Source of the DNA: Pseudomonas fluorescens
GTDB lineage: Bacteria > Pseudomonadota > Gammaproteobacteria > Pseudomonadales > Pseudomonadaceae
Reading direction: 5' to 3'
DNA: 64,000 nt
Assembly: GCF_005938625.1 (NCBI RefSeq)
Contig: NZ_VCNJ01000001.1
Span: forward strand, 186,001 to 250,000
The position numbers and the translations under genes are program-made. Below the pieces are notes generated by a model, which made no database searches, had not been told where the DNA came from, and saw only the letters and a program-made list of their open reading frames with translations. Every line of letters begins with the position of its first letter. Within the stretch, counting starts at the first letter, position 1. Below are positions 1-9,431 of this stretch, piece after piece.

Positions 1-1078
1 GAAAATCTTCTATTTTTGTCGATATTACGTTAACTACACTAAACATCTATTTAGTTGAGTTGCACCCAGACCAATAACGTTACACCTCCAAAACGAATGT
101 GCTACGAGAAAACAGTAGTTAAACAGGCCGCTAATGAAAAGCAGCCGTGAATAATCGGAACGGGTGAAGTCGGCAATCCCCAATTGCGTTATTGCCAGCT
201 CGGGATACGCTGCGACGCCTTTAAAACGGGCGCTCGCTAATCTAGTCGACATTTCCAAACACGTTTAGACCGCTTAAATAGTTGTATGTTTTCACAATGG
301 CAAAACCGTACTTCATCGTGTTTATCACATACATGTTGGCCCGCATTTCGAGCGTACAGCATGAGCTCCAGGCATTCTGTTTACTGTGTCAAGAATGCAC
401 CGAAAACCGCTTGAAGTGCTTCCCGGCGACTTCCCGATCCAGGAATGCTCAAGCCGTCAGATCAAGCAGCGCCGCTAGCCGGAAAAGGCGCCTACATTTG
501 CCACCTGACTCATACTTAAATGGTGTTTCAGAACAATGCTTGGTGCATGGCTCGCGAGGAGCGAAATTATCGACGGCGTCACCAGGCATTGGCCAATACC
601 GGTATGGCTGTCCTTGAAATCCGCGCACTGACACCATGCCGAAAGCCTCAGATTTCACACAGCGTCATGATTGCTGACATTCTTGGAAGCGTTGTTAATG
701 CAGACCGATCAGGTGCGACGGATGCGGCAAGATCGGCGCTAGACCTTTGAGAAGTCAAACGATTACTGGGCAGGCGATCTGCAACAACTCCGGCAACGAA
801 GGACACCAGGCTCGATTCACCACGCTGACGTTTTAAGGATTTCCGATCCGGTACGAAAGCTGATGCGCATATTTAAATAATATTTTCTGGACGATGCAGT
901 GAGCGGATGTCACTAAGGGGCTGATTTTTCGGCCGTTTCATATTTAGCTGTTTATTCGCATATTTAAAAAATCTCGACAGCAACCGGGCTAATCTCGAAA
1001 CATATTGTTACGTGTAATGTATATTATGTTAAATCATGTATTACGGCTATGCGCCCTTGCCGCAACCACCTGCATCGT
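1..1078. other. AT-rich region without a convincing gene
   Basis: This stretch is visibly richer in A/T than the rest of the window. It contains only short overlapping open frames on both strands, none with a good ribosome binding site or a recognisable product. A 12-base direct repeat, CGCATATTTAAA, occurs at 866-877 and 957-968. The part nearest xylR has runs such as ATATTGTTACGTG. I see no RNA gene or complete repeat element. It may be degraded foreign DNA or a long 3' spacer behind xylR. Confidence 0.5.
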
Positions 1079-2260
1079 TTAACGCATTCCCGCCCCCTGC
1101 TGATACTCCCTAGGCGTACAACCAAACTCCCGCCGAAAAACCGTGTGCAAATACTGCGCAGACTTAAACCCACAACTGCGCGCAACGTCGGCAATTACCG
1201 AATCGCTACTTGTCAGGCCTTTGGTCGCCGCTGCCAATTTGAAACGCAAAATCTCGTCATGCACGCTACAACCACGCTCAGCCCGAAAATGCGCTTCAAG
1301 GGACGAACGCGACACACCGACATAAGCCGCGACCTGCGCCGTTTTGATGCCTTGGCAAGCGTATTGGCGAATAAACAGCAGCGCCTGCATGACGTACGGA
1401 TTGCCCAATGGTTGATGCAAACTCGACACCTGCACGTTCACAGCATCCGGCGGGATCAGGATCTGCGTGCCGGTCGACGGCATGCCGTGCAGCATCTGAT
1501 GGAGTAATTGCGCGGCGGTACGGCCCATGGTTTCCGTGCCCTGAATAACCGAACTCAGCGGCACGCGGGTCAGGCTGCGGGTCAATGGATCATTGTCGAT
1601 GCCAATCAGTGCCACCTGCTCCGGCACGGCAATCCCGGCGGTCAGGCAGGCTTGCAGCAGTTGGCGCGCGCGGGCGTCGCTGACGGCGATGATGCCGATG
1701 GGTTTGGGCAGGCTGTGCAGCCAGGCGATCAGTTGTTCGACGGCGCTGTCCCACAGCGGTGCGCTGGTGCCCATGCCGCGATAGATTTCGCCGTGCAGGC
1801 CGTCGCGTTTCATCAGTTTGCGAAAGGCTTTTTCGCGCTCCTGAGCCCAGCGATTGGCCTGCGCTTCCGGCAGGCTGAAGCAGGCAAAACGTTGCAGTCC
1901 CGCCTCGATCAAGTGCGTATAAGCCAGCGTCATCAGCGCGTTGTTATCGGTGGCGACGTACGGAATCGCTTTCGGATAGGCGCGCTTATCCTCGTACGAG
2001 CCCCCTACCGCTACCACCGGCATCTGGATATCGGCCAGTGCCTCGCCAATCAGCGGGTCGTCGAAGTCGGCAATGATCCCGTCACCCTGCCAGCGCTCGA
2101 TGCCTTTCAAACGACAGAGGAAGTCCTCTTCCAGAAACAGGTCCCAGGAAGCGCGGGTGCTGCTCAGGTAGTTGCCGATGCCGCTAATGATGCCGCGGTC
2201 GTAGATCTTGCTGCCGTTGAACAACAGGGCGATGCGGTGAACAGGCGGTACGGTTTTCAT
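1079..2260 (-). CDS. xylR: XylR, xylose-responsive AraC-family activator
   Basis: This 393-residue protein has the layout of E. coli XylR. An N-terminal LacI/periplasmic-binding-like sugar-sensing domain spans about residues 8-275, with the typical opening [16 protein letters not shown] and the string [12 protein letters not shown]-terminal AraC helix-turn-helix domain spans about residues 285-390, with [20 protein letters not shown] and [20 protein letters not shown]. It is expected to bind D-xylose and activate the xyl genes. It is divergent from xylA across about 175 bases, which must hold both promoters and the XylR sites. Length and motifs match the family closely, so both function and symbol are well supported. 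The ATG at 2260 gives a full-length N-terminus, although its Shine-Dalgarno sequence is weak. Confidence 0.93.
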   Translation of the reverse strand: MKTVPPVHRIALLFNGSKIYDRGIISGIGNYLSSTRASWDLFLEEDFLCRLKGIERWQGDGIIADFDDPLIGEALADIQMPVVAVGGSYEDKRAYPKAIPYVATDNNALMTLAYTHLIEAGLQRFACFSLPEAQANRWAQEREKAFRKLMKRDGLHGEIYRGMGTSAPLWDSAVEQLIAWLHSLPKPIGIIAVSDARARQLLQACLTAGIAVPEQVALIGIDNDPLTRSLTRVPLSSVIQGTETMGRTAAQLLHQMLHGMPSTGTQILIPPDAVNVQVSSLHQPLGNPYVMQALLFIRQYACQGIKTAQVAAYVGVSRSSLEAHFRAERGCSVHDEILRFKLAAATKGLTSSDSVIADVARSCGFKSAQYLHTVFRREFGCTPREYQQGAGMR

Positions 2261-2413
2261 TGTTTTTATGCTTGTTCCGGGCCTCTGGTCACGGAGGCGA
2301 TTGGCACAGACTAGGCCCGTGGGCGACGAAGCTCAATACGCAAAATCGCACCCCGTGTTGATGTTTTTCATAATCAGCGGGCACAGGGCCGTTGCTAGTA
2401 TCGAAACACCGCC

Positions 2414-2435
2414 AAGAACAACAAGGACAAGGTCC
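2414..2435 (+). promoter_or_regulatory. xylA ribosome binding site overlapped by a Crc/Hfq-type CA motif
   Basis: The leader reads AAGAACAACAAGGAC just before the xylA ATG at 2436. AACAACAA (2417-2424) fits the AAnAAnAA pattern bound by Hfq/Crc in pseudomonads and overlaps the AAGGA ribosome binding site (2423-2427). The motif is seen directly; catabolite repression is inferred from established pseudomonad biology. Confidence 0.6.
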
Positions 2436-3752
2436 ATGCAGTATTTCCCCGATGTCGATGCGATTCGCTACGAAGGCCCAGACAGCGATTCTCCCCTCTC
2501 CTTTCGTCACTACGACGCCGACAAACTGATCCTCGGCAAACCCATGCGCGAACACCTGCGCATGGCCGCCTGTTACTGGCATACGTTCGTCTGGCCAGGT
2601 TCCGATGTGTTCGGTGCGGGGACGTTCAAGCGCCCATGGCAACACGCCGGTGACCCTATGGAACTGGCCATCGGCAAGGCAGCCGCCGCTTTCGAATTCT
2701 TCTCCAAACTGGGCATCGACTATTACTGCTTCCATGACACCGATGTCGCCCCGGAGGGCAGCTCTCTGAAGGAGTACCGCAACCACTTCGCGCAGATGGT
2801 TGATCACCTGGAGCGACATCAGGAACAAAGCGGAATCAAACTTTTGTGGGGCACCGCCAATTGCTTCAGCAACCCGCGTTTCGCTGCGGGTGCTGCGAGC
2901 AACCCGGACCCGGAAGTGTTCGCCTGCGCCGCGGCTCAAGTGTTCAGCGCCATGAACGCGACCCATCGTTTGAAAGGCGCCAACTACGTGTTGTGGGGCG
3001 GTCGCGAAGGCTACGAAACCCTGCTCAACACGGACTTGAAGCGTGAACGCGAACAATTGGGCCGCTTTATGCGCATGGTGGTCGAGCACAAGCACAAGAT
3101 CGGTTTCACCGGTGACCTGCTGATCGAACCGAAACCGCAGGAGCCGACCAAGCACCAATATGATTACGACAGCGCCACCGTGTTCGGCTTTCTCCAGCAG
3201 TTCGGGCTGGAGCACGAAATCAAGGTCAACATCGAGGCCAACCACGCGACCCTCGCCGGCCACAGTTTTCATCACGAGATTGCGACCGCCGTCTCGCTGG
3301 GGATTTTCGGCAGCATCGACGCCAACCGGGGTGATCCGCAAAACGGCTGGGACACCGATCAATTCCCCAACAGCGTCGAAGAAATGACCTTGGCCACCTA
3401 CGAAATCCTCAAGGCCGGCGGTTTCAAGAATGGCGGTTTCAACTTCGACTCCAAGGTGCGCCGGCAAAGCCTCGATCAGATTGATCTGTTCCATGGCCAC
3501 GTCGGTGCCATGGACGTTCTTGCCCTGTCTTTGGAGCGCGCTGCGGCCATGGTGCAGAACGACGAACTGCAACGGCTCAAGGATCAACGCTACGCCGGTT
3601 GGCAGCAGCCGTTCGGGCAGGCGGTGATGGCCGGTGACTTCAACCTTGAGTCGTTGGCCGAGCACGCGTTCACCAACGAGTTGAACCCACAAGCCGTCAG
3701 CGGCCGCCAGGAAATGCTTGAGAACATCGTCAACCGGTTTATCTATCGCTGA
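2436..3752 (+). CDS. xylA: Xylose isomerase
   Basis: This 438-residue cytoplasmic enzyme converts D-xylose to D-xylulose. Seen in the sequence are the class II xylose isomerase opening ([17 protein letters not shown]), the substrate region [12 protein letters not shown], the metal-site segments [27 protein letters not shown] and [17 protein letters not shown], and the C-terminal [10 protein letters not shown]. Length fits the approximately 440-residue class. The frame stays open upstream to 2268, but the ATG at 2436 has a good AAGGA site 8 bases away and starts at the conserved N-terminus. It is divergent from xylR and followed by xylF after 149 bases. No xylB (xylulokinase) gene is in this window, so the pathway must be completed elsewhere. 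Confidence 0.97.
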   Translation: MQYFPDVDAIRYEGPDSDSPLSFRHYDADKLILGKPMREHLRMAACYWHTFVWPGSDVFGAGTFKRPWQHAGDPMELAIGKAAAAFEFFSKLGIDYYCFHDTDVAPEGSSLKEYRNHFAQMVDHLERHQEQSGIKLLWGTANCFSNPRFAAGAASNPDPEVFACAAAQVFSAMNATHRLKGANYVLWGGREGYETLLNTDLKREREQLGRFMRMVVEHKHKIGFTGDLLIEPKPQEPTKHQYDYDSATVFGFLQQFGLEHEIKVNIEANHATLAGHSFHHEIATAVSLGIFGSIDANRGDPQNGWDTDQFPNSVEEMTLATYEILKAGGFKNGGFNFDSKVRRQSLDQIDLFHGHVGAMDVLALSLERAAAMVQNDELQRLKDQRYAGWQQPFGQAVMAGDFNLESLAEHAFTNELNPQAVSGRQEMLENIVNRFIYR

Positions 3753-3876
3753 TCACACAGAGAGTCTGCGGGCGCATCCACGCGGTGACATTTCTGCGAC
3801 AAATCTGTGCCTGCGGCGCCTGCGGATTCTCTACAGTTTTACCAGCCCGATACTCATCGTCAGGCCGTGTCTTTCC

Positions 3877-3901
3877 AACAACAATAAAAGGACGCCCCAC
3901 T
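3877..3901 (+). promoter_or_regulatory. xylF ribosome binding site overlapped by a Crc/Hfq-type CA motif
   Basis: AACAACAA at 3877-3884 is followed by TAAAAGGA, with the AAGGA ribosome binding site at 3888-3892, nine bases before the xylF ATG. This is the same motif and placement as at xylA. That suggests independent translational repression of the transporter when preferred carbon sources are present. Confidence 0.6.
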
Positions 3902-4903
3902 ATGAAGAACGTAAAACGCACGCTATTGGCCACTGCCCTGGCCTTGCTGTCTCTGCCGGTGATGGCTGACGCTGCCCACCCGAAAATCGGTTTCTCCATT
4001 GATGACCTGCGACTGGAACGCTGGTCGCGTGACCGTGACTACTTCGTCGCGGCGGCAGAAAAAATGGACGCCAAGGTCTTCGTACAGTCGGCCGATGCCA
4101 ACGAGCAAAAGCAGATTTCCCAGATCGAAAACCTGATTTCCCGGGGCGTCGATGTCATCGTCATCGTGCCGTTCAACGCCACGGTGCTGACCAACGCGGT
4201 GGCCGAAGCGAAGAAAGCCGGGATCAAGGTTGTGTCCTATGATCGTCTGATTCTCAACGCTGATGTCGACGCCTACATTTCCTTCGATAACGAAAAAGTC
4301 GGCGAGATGCAGGCCAGCGGCGTACTGAATGCCGCGCCCAAGGGTAATTACTTTTTGCTCGGTGGTGCGCCCACCGACAACAACGCCAAGATCCTGCGTG
4401 AAGGCCAGATGAAAGTGCTGCAACCAGCCATCGACAAGGGCGATATCAAGATCGTCGGCCAACAGTGGGTGAAGGAATGGAACCCGACCGAGGCGCTGAG
4501 CATTGTTGAAAACGCCCTGACCCGCAACGACAACAAAATCGACGGCATCGTCGCCTCCAACGACGCCACGGCAGGCGGAGCGATTCAGGCACTGGCGGCA
4601 CAGCAACTGGCCGGAAAAGTGCCGATTTCCGGGCAGGACGCTGACCTTGCAGCGGTCAAACGCGTGATCGCCGGCACGCAAACCATGACCGTGTACAAAC
4701 CGCTGAAACTCATCGCCAGCGAAGCGGCCAAGCTCTCGGTGCAACTGGCGCGCAACGAAAAACCTGCCTTCAGCTCGCAGTACGACAACGGCAGCAAAAA
4801 AGTCGACACCATCCTGCTCACGCCAACCCCGTTGACCAAGGACAACATCGACCTGCTCGAACAGGACGGCTTCTACACCAAGGCGCAAATCGCCGGGAAG
4901 TGA
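3902..4903 (+). CDS. xylF: D-xylose ABC transporter, periplasmic binding protein
   Basis: This 333-residue secreted protein has a clear Sec signal peptide (MKNVKRTLLATALALLSLPV, cleavage near the alanine at about residue 23). A type I sugar-binding fold follows, beginning HPKIGFSIDDLRLERWSRDR, the characteristic XylF start. FVQSADANEQKQISQIENLI and VASNDATAGGAIQAL are typical ribose/xylose-binding segments. It delivers D-xylose to XylGH. The ATG at 3902 is chosen because the signal peptide begins there and a strong ribosome binding site precedes it; the frame is open to 3785 without such features. A REP-type palindrome pair lies between it and xylG. Confidence 0.95.
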   Translation: MKNVKRTLLATALALLSLPVMADAAHPKIGFSIDDLRLERWSRDRDYFVAAAEKMDAKVFVQSADANEQKQISQIENLISRGVDVIVIVPFNATVLTNAVAEAKKAGIKVVSYDRLILNADVDAYISFDNEKVGEMQASGVLNAAPKGNYFLLGGAPTDNNAKILREGQMKVLQPAIDKGDIKIVGQQWVKEWNPTEALSIVENALTRNDNKIDGIVASNDATAGGAIQALAAQQLAGKVPISGQDADLAAVKRVIAGTQTMTVYKPLKLIASEAAKLSVQLARNEKPAFSSQYDNGSKKVDTILLTPTPLTKDNIDLLEQDGFYTKAQIAGK

Positions 4904-4937
4904 TCCCATCACAAATCTCCGGTGATGCGAAAACCCT

Positions 4938-5027
4938 TGTGGGAGCGAGCTTGCTCGCGAAGACGGCAGCACATTCAGTATCGATGTCAGCTGAACCACC
5001 GCTTTCGCGAGCAAGCTCGCTCCCACA
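4938..5027. repeat. REP doublet (REPIN-like inverted pair)
   Basis: Two 23-base arms, at 4938-4960 and 5005-5027, are perfect reverse complements. Each begins TGTGGGAGCGAGC and ends in GCTCGCGA on its own strand, and each is itself partly palindromic. This is the common REP type of fluorescent pseudomonads, in the paired arrangement called a REPIN. It sits in the 165-base gap between xylF and xylG and could attenuate transcription or stabilise the upstream xylF message. Confidence 0.9.
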
Positions 5028-5068
5028 GGTTTCGTGGTGTGTGAGTCTTTGATATACGAGCCCTGTCC

Positions 5069-6625
5069 ATGTCCGACTATCTGCTGCAAATGAACGGCAT
5101 CGTCAAAACCTTCGGCGGTGTCAAAGCGCTCAACGGCATAGACATCAAGGTCCGGCCCGGCGAGTGCGTTGGCCTGTGCGGCGAGAATGGCGCCGGCAAG
5201 TCCACGCTGATGAAGATCCTCTCGGCGGTCTACCCCTACGGCACCTGGGACGGTGAAATCCTCTGGGACGGTCAGTTGCTAAAGGCGCAGTCGATCAGTG
5301 AAACGGAGGCCGCCGGTATCGTCATCATTCACCAGGAACTGACGCTGGTGCCTGACCTGTCAGTGGCCGAAAACATTTTCATGGGCCATGAACTGACGCT
5401 GCCCGGCGGACGCATGAATTACCCGGCGATGATCCACCGCGCCGAAGCCCTGATGCGCGAACTCAAAGTCCCCGATATGAACGTATCGCTGCCGGTGTCG
5501 CAGTACGGCGGCGGCTATCAGCAACTGGTAGAAATCGCCAAGGCCCTCAATAAAAAGGCACGCTTGCTGATCCTCGACGAGCCCTCCTCAGCCTTGAGCC
5601 GTTCGGAAATCGAGGTGTTGCTGGACATCATCCGCGACCTCAAAGCCAAAGGCGTGGCCTGCGTCTACATCTCGCACAAACTCGATGAAGTGGCGGCCGT
5701 GTGCGACACCATTTCGGTGATCCGCGACGGCAAACACATCGCTGCCACCGCCATGGCCGACATGGACATTGCGCAGATCATCACGCAGATGGTCGGACGG
5801 GAAATGAGCAACCTCTACCCCAGCGAGCCACACGACATTGGCGAAGTAATTTTCGAGGCCCGGCACATCACCTGCTACGACGTCGACAACCCCAAGCGCA
5901 AACGGGTCGACGATATTTCCTTCGTCCTCAAGCGCGGCGAGATCCTCGGCATCGCCGGGCTGGTCGGTGCCGGCCGCACTGAACTGGTGACCGCGCTGTT
6001 CGGCGCTTATCCCGGTCGCCACGAGGGCGAAGTCTGGCTGGACGGGCAAGCCATCGACACGCGCACGCCGCTCAAATCAATCCGTGCCGGCCTCTGTCTG
6101 GTGCCGGAAGACCGCAAGCGCCAAGGCATCATTCCCGACCTGGGCGTCGGCCAGAACATCACCCTCGCCGTGCTGGACAACTACTCGAAACTGACCCGCA
6201 TCGATGCCGAAGCCGAACTGGGCTGCATCGATCGGGAAATCTTGCGCCTGCACCTCAAGACCGCCAGTCCGTTCCTGCCGATCACCAGCCTGTCGGGTGG
6301 CAATCAACAAAAAGCCGTGCTGGCGAAGATGCTGCTGGCCAAACCCCGGGTGCTGATTCTCGATGAGCCGACCCGAGGCGTGGACGTCGGCGCCAAATAC
6401 GAAATCTACAAGTTGATGGGCGCGCTGGCCGCAGCAGGTGTGTCGATCATCATGGTCTCGTCGGAGCTGGCCGAAGTGCTCGGCGTCTCCGACCGCGTCC
6501 TGGTGATTGGCGAAGGTCAGTTGCGTGGCGACTTCATTAACCATGAACTCACCCAGGAGCAAGTGCTCGCCGCCGCCCTCAGCCAGTCTGGCAGCCATAA
6601 CAATAATGATCGGAAATCCGCGTAA
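5069..6625 (+). CDS. xylG: D-xylose ABC transporter, ATP-binding protein (double ATPase)
   Basis: This 518-residue protein has two ABC ATPase domains in one chain, as in all sugar CUT2 importers. Domain 1 (about 5-245) has Walker A GENGAGKS at residues 38-45, an atypical signature region [17 protein letters not shown] and Walker [12 protein letters not shown]. Domain 2 (about 255-505) has the degenerate P-loop GLVGAGRTE, a full signature [17 protein letters not shown] and [16 protein letters not shown]. It energises xylose import through XylH. The ATG at 5069 opens with [15 protein letters not shown], a standard start. Its stop codon directly abuts the xylH start. Confidence 0.96.
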   Translation: MSDYLLQMNGIVKTFGGVKALNGIDIKVRPGECVGLCGENGAGKSTLMKILSAVYPYGTWDGEILWDGQLLKAQSISETEAAGIVIIHQELTLVPDLSVAENIFMGHELTLPGGRMNYPAMIHRAEALMRELKVPDMNVSLPVSQYGGGYQQLVEIAKALNKKARLLILDEPSSALSRSEIEVLLDIIRDLKAKGVACVYISHKLDEVAAVCDTISVIRDGKHIAATAMADMDIAQIITQMVGREMSNLYPSEPHDIGEVIFEARHITCYDVDNPKRKRVDDISFVLKRGEILGIAGLVGAGRTELVTALFGAYPGRHEGEVWLDGQAIDTRTPLKSIRAGLCLVPEDRKRQGIIPDLGVGQNITLAVLDNYSKLTRIDAEAELGCIDREILRLHLKTASPFLPITSLSGGNQQKAVLAKMLLAKPRVLILDEPTRGVDVGAKYEIYKLMGALAAAGVSIIMVSSELAEVLGVSDRVLVIGEGQLRGDFINHELTQEQVLAAALSQSGSHNNNDRKSA

Positions 6626-7762
6626 ATGAATCAGGTCAAACAATTGTTCACCCGCTACAAAATGCTCGCGCTGGTGTTTGCCGTGGTACTGATCTGGCTG
6701 TTTTTCAGTTGGCAGACCGAGGGCGGATTCCTGACCCCGCGCAACCTCTCCAACCTGCTGCGGCAGATGTCGATTACCGGCATTCTTGCCTGCGGCATGG
6801 TGTTGGTGATCATCAGCGGCGAGATCGATTTATCGGTCGGCTCATTGCTCGGCCTGCTCGGTGGCCTCGCGGCGATTCTCGATATGGTCTACCACATTCC
6901 GCTGCTGGCCAACCTGAGTCTGGTCGCCCTGTGTGGGCTGATGATCGGCCTCGCCAACGGCTACATGACAGCTTACCTGCGCATCCCCTCGTTCATCGTC
7001 GGTCTGGGCGGCATGCTGGCATTTCGCGGGATTTTGCTGGGAATTACCGGCGGCACGACCATCGCGCCGGTATCGCCGGAGCTGGTTTACATTGGCCAGG
7101 GTTACTTGCCCCACGCGATCGGCACTGGCCTCGGCGTTCTGCTGTTTGCGCTGACCGTGTTCCTCACCTGGAAACAACGGCGCAATCGCGCCCTGCATGG
7201 TTTGGCGGCGCATTCGTTGGTGCGCGACGTGATCCGCGTGTTGGTGATTGGCGCCGTGCTCGCCGGTTTCGTCCAGACGCTGAACAGCTACGACGGCATT
7301 CCCGTGCCGGTCTTGTTGTTGCTGGTTTTGCTGGGCGTATTCAGCTACGTGACCAGTCAGACCGTGTTCGGTCGCCGCGTCTATGCCGTGGGCAGCAACA
7401 TGGAAGCGACGCGCCTGTCCGGGATCAATGTGCAAGCCGTGAAGCTGTGGATCTTCGGGATCATGGGCGTGATGTGCGCCCTCGCCGGCGTGGTCAATAC
7501 CGCGCGTCTGGCCGCCGGCTCGCCTTCGGCCGGCAGCATGGGCGAACTCGACGCCATCGCCGCGTGCTTCATCGGCGGCACCTCGATGCGCGGCGGCTCC
7601 GGAACGGTGTACGGCGCCCTCCTCGGCGCACTTGTCATCACCAGCCTCGACAACGGCATGTCGATGCTCGATGTCGACAGCTATTGGCAGATGATCGTCA
7701 AGGGCAGCATTCTGGTGTTGGCGGTTTGGGTGGATGTGAGTACGCGGACCGGGCGACGTTAA
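6626..7762 (+). CDS. xylH: D-xylose ABC transporter, permease
   Basis: This 378-residue inner-membrane protein belongs to the CUT2 (BPD_transp_2) family with about ten hydrophobic segments. Diagnostic strings are MSITGILACGMVLVIISGEI, DLSVGSLLGLLGG, GRRVYAVGSNMEATRLSGIN and CFIGGTSMRGGSGTVYGALL. It forms the xylose channel with XylG. The ATG at 6626 follows the xylG stop codon (6623-6625) with no gap, indicating translational coupling. The extended central region with several charged residues (about 185-200) is typical of XylH compared with RbsC. A hairpin follows six bases after the stop codon. Confidence 0.95.
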   Translation: MNQVKQLFTRYKMLALVFAVVLIWLFFSWQTEGGFLTPRNLSNLLRQMSITGILACGMVLVIISGEIDLSVGSLLGLLGGLAAILDMVYHIPLLANLSLVALCGLMIGLANGYMTAYLRIPSFIVGLGGMLAFRGILLGITGGTTIAPVSPELVYIGQGYLPHAIGTGLGVLLFALTVFLTWKQRRNRALHGLAAHSLVRDVIRVLVIGAVLAGFVQTLNSYDGIPVPVLLLLVLLGVFSYVTSQTVFGRRVYAVGSNMEATRLSGINVQAVKLWIFGIMGVMCALAGVVNTARLAAGSPSAGSMGELDAIAACFIGGTSMRGGSGTVYGALLGALVITSLDNGMSMLDVDSYWQMIVKGSILVLAVWVDVSTRTGRR

Positions 7763-7768
7763 GGCGTT

Positions 7769-7792
7769 ACGGAGGGGGGGTCGCCCCTCCGT
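7769..7792 (+). terminator. Hairpin at the end of the xyl operon
   Basis: ACGGAGGGG at 7769-7777 pairs perfectly with CCCCTCCGT at 7784-7792 around a six-base loop, six bases after the xylH stop codon. No strong U-tract follows at once, so it may be an imperfect terminator or an mRNA-stabilising stem. Confidence 0.55.
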
Positions 7793-7945
7793 GACTGGCC
7801 AGACCTGATTTTTCGCGCTGCACAAAGTCATACGATCTCTATTTTTTCTCAAGGCACTAAAGGTCAGCCGTAGAGTGTTGCAGACCCGTATTTACGCTGC
7901 ATGGGGTTCTTGCCCATCGCCGTCGGATACGGTACAAACCGGTTA

Positions 7946-7958
7946 GTTGTACGACAAC
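7946..7958. promoter_or_regulatory. Candidate GntR/FadR-subfamily operator
   Basis: GTTGTACGACAAC is a palindrome (GTTGT-ACG-ACAAC) that contains an exact match to TNGTNNNACNA, the pattern typical of FadR-type GntR regulators. It lies about 50 bases before the DMT transporter start, and the A-rich sequence AACATAATAAAAACC follows it. The cognate regulator is not in this window. Confidence 0.45.
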
Positions 7959-8007
7959 ATAATAAAAACCGGGTCGCCTTGAGCGGCTATTACTCTTGAG
8001 ATCTGCC

Positions 8008-8967
8008 ATGCCTCGCCCTACCGCTACGCAAACCGTACCGCCGCCCTACCCCCGTTATCTGGCTGTGATCATTCTGTTGTGCATGGGCTGTGCGTTTGCC
8101 GGCAATCATGTGGCGGCGCGAGTTGCATTTGATGATGGCGCGGGGGTGCTGCTGGCGATTTTGATGCGTTCCGGCGGGACCTTGCTGGTGCTCGCGATTC
8201 TGGTGCTGTGGCAAAGACAAAGCCTGCGCTTGCCGGCGGGTGCGTGGCGCTGGCAACTGTTGCTGGGGTTGCTGATTACTGCGCAGAGTCTGTGTCTGTA
8301 TTCCGCTGTCGCGCGGGTGCCGGTGGCGCTGGCCCTGCTGGTGGCGAACGTATTCCCTATTCTGCTGGCATTGCTCACCTGGGCGCTGGGTGGCCCGCGA
8401 CCGAGCGCACGCACCGCGACTTTAATGGGTTTGATTCTGCTGGGTCTGGTGTTTGTACTGGACGTCCCCGGGCGGCTCTCGACCACGACAGAGGTCAGTG
8501 CGCAATGGCTGACGGGCGTCGCGCTCGCGTTCTGCGCCGCCAGCGTGTTCGCGTGCGCGCTGTGGATCACCGACCACAAACTGTCTCAGGTACGCGGCTC
8601 GGTGCGCAGTCTGCTGACCATTTTCATCGTGTTCAGCAGCGTCAATCTGGCGGGGCTGACGGGCGCCCTTCCTGGCGGATTGAACCTGCCCGCCACCTCG
8701 ACCGGATGGCTGGCCCTTGCCACCCTGGTGGTGCTGTACGGCACAGGTTTTATCGTCCTGTTCATTTCGGTACCTCGCCTCGACATGCCGCGCAATGCGC
8801 CGGTCATGAACATCGAGCCATTGGCAACGCTGCTGATGGGCTGGATTGCACTGGACCAAATGCTCAGCAACGGACAGATTCTCGGCGGGGTGATTGTGGT
8901 CACGGGCATCGTTTTGCTGACTTATCGTAAATCAGTCGTCAAGGCTGAGGTTAATGCCGGTGCGTGA
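8008..8967 (+). CDS. DMT-superfamily (EamA) membrane exporter
   Basis: This protein of about 319 residues has roughly ten hydrophobic segments in two EamA repeats (about 15-145 and 160-305). Typical features are an early CAFAGNHVAARVAF, a central VPVALALLVANVFPILLALL and a C-terminal LGGVIVVTGIVLLTYRK. Family members export amino acids or other small metabolites, and the substrate cannot be read from the sequence. The ATG at 8008 is preferred; a TTG at 7996 is an in-frame alternative, and neither has a strong ribosome binding site. It stands alone behind a candidate GntR operator, so a sugar-acid-linked role is possible but unproven. Confidence 0.82.
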   Translation: MPRPTATQTVPPPYPRYLAVIILLCMGCAFAGNHVAARVAFDDGAGVLLAILMRSGGTLLVLAILVLWQRQSLRLPAGAWRWQLLLGLLITAQSLCLYSAVARVPVALALLVANVFPILLALLTWALGGPRPSARTATLMGLILLGLVFVLDVPGRLSTTTEVSAQWLTGVALAFCAASVFACALWITDHKLSQVRGSVRSLLTIFIVFSSVNLAGLTGALPGGLNLPATSTGWLALATLVVLYGTGFIVLFISVPRLDMPRNAPVMNIEPLATLLMGWIALDQMLSNGQILGGVIVVTGIVLLTYRKSVVKAEVNAGA

Positions 8968-8982
8968 AGGTTTCTTGCCCGA

Positions 8983-9216
8983 CTATTGATTCATTGCACT
9001 GGCGTTTTTTTGGCCTGCTTCGGCCAGCTTCTTTTGCACATAAAAAAGCATCAGCACCGAATTTCTCTGAGCCTGCCGAGATTGCTGCTCAAACGACGCC
9101 AAAAGCTCTTCTTCACGGTTATAGAAGTGCCAGTTGGTAGCGCGCTGAGGGAGCGTCAGCAGGCAACACCTGCGTCCCAACGTCGCAGCAAACAGCTCTT
9201 GGCAAATCCTGCACAA
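8983..9216 (-). CDS. Doubtful small open frame or gene remnant
   Basis: A minus-strand frame of up to 77 codons ends just past the DMT gene. Its last 50 residues (from NWHFYNREEELLASFEQQ through YVQKKLAEAGQKN) look protein-like, amphipathic and Glu/Gln-rich. There is no ATG start, only a TTG at 9216 without a ribosome binding site, and I recognise no family. It may be the 3' remnant of a lost gene, a small protein with an unusual start, or chance. The rest of the 464-base gap between 8967 and 9432 shows nothing else. Confidence 0.25.
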   Translation of the reverse strand: MCRICQELFAATLGRRCCLLTLPQRATNWHFYNREEELLASFEQQSRQAQRNSVLMLFYVQKKLAEAGQKNASAMNQ

Positions 9217-9431
9217 GCCTTAGAATCCCGCGCTCTCTCGCAGCCCCCATCGGTGGTTGCCTGCATCACTGTCACAAAAACGCGTACCTGACTGGCTGGC
9301 CACACCTCGCTGACGTGTGTCCGACTCAACCGCCCTGCCCGATCGGCAGGCATTTGCACCACAACACACTTGGGCTTGGCAATCGCATGCGCAGAGGCGC
9401 ACGTTGCGCTGTTCGTTCTCTAGAGGTTTTT

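Noticed and set aside
282..750. Overlapping short open frames on both strands in the first kilobase
   Set aside because: No ribosome binding sites, no recognisable product, and mutually overlapping frames; most likely chance in an AT-rich spacer.
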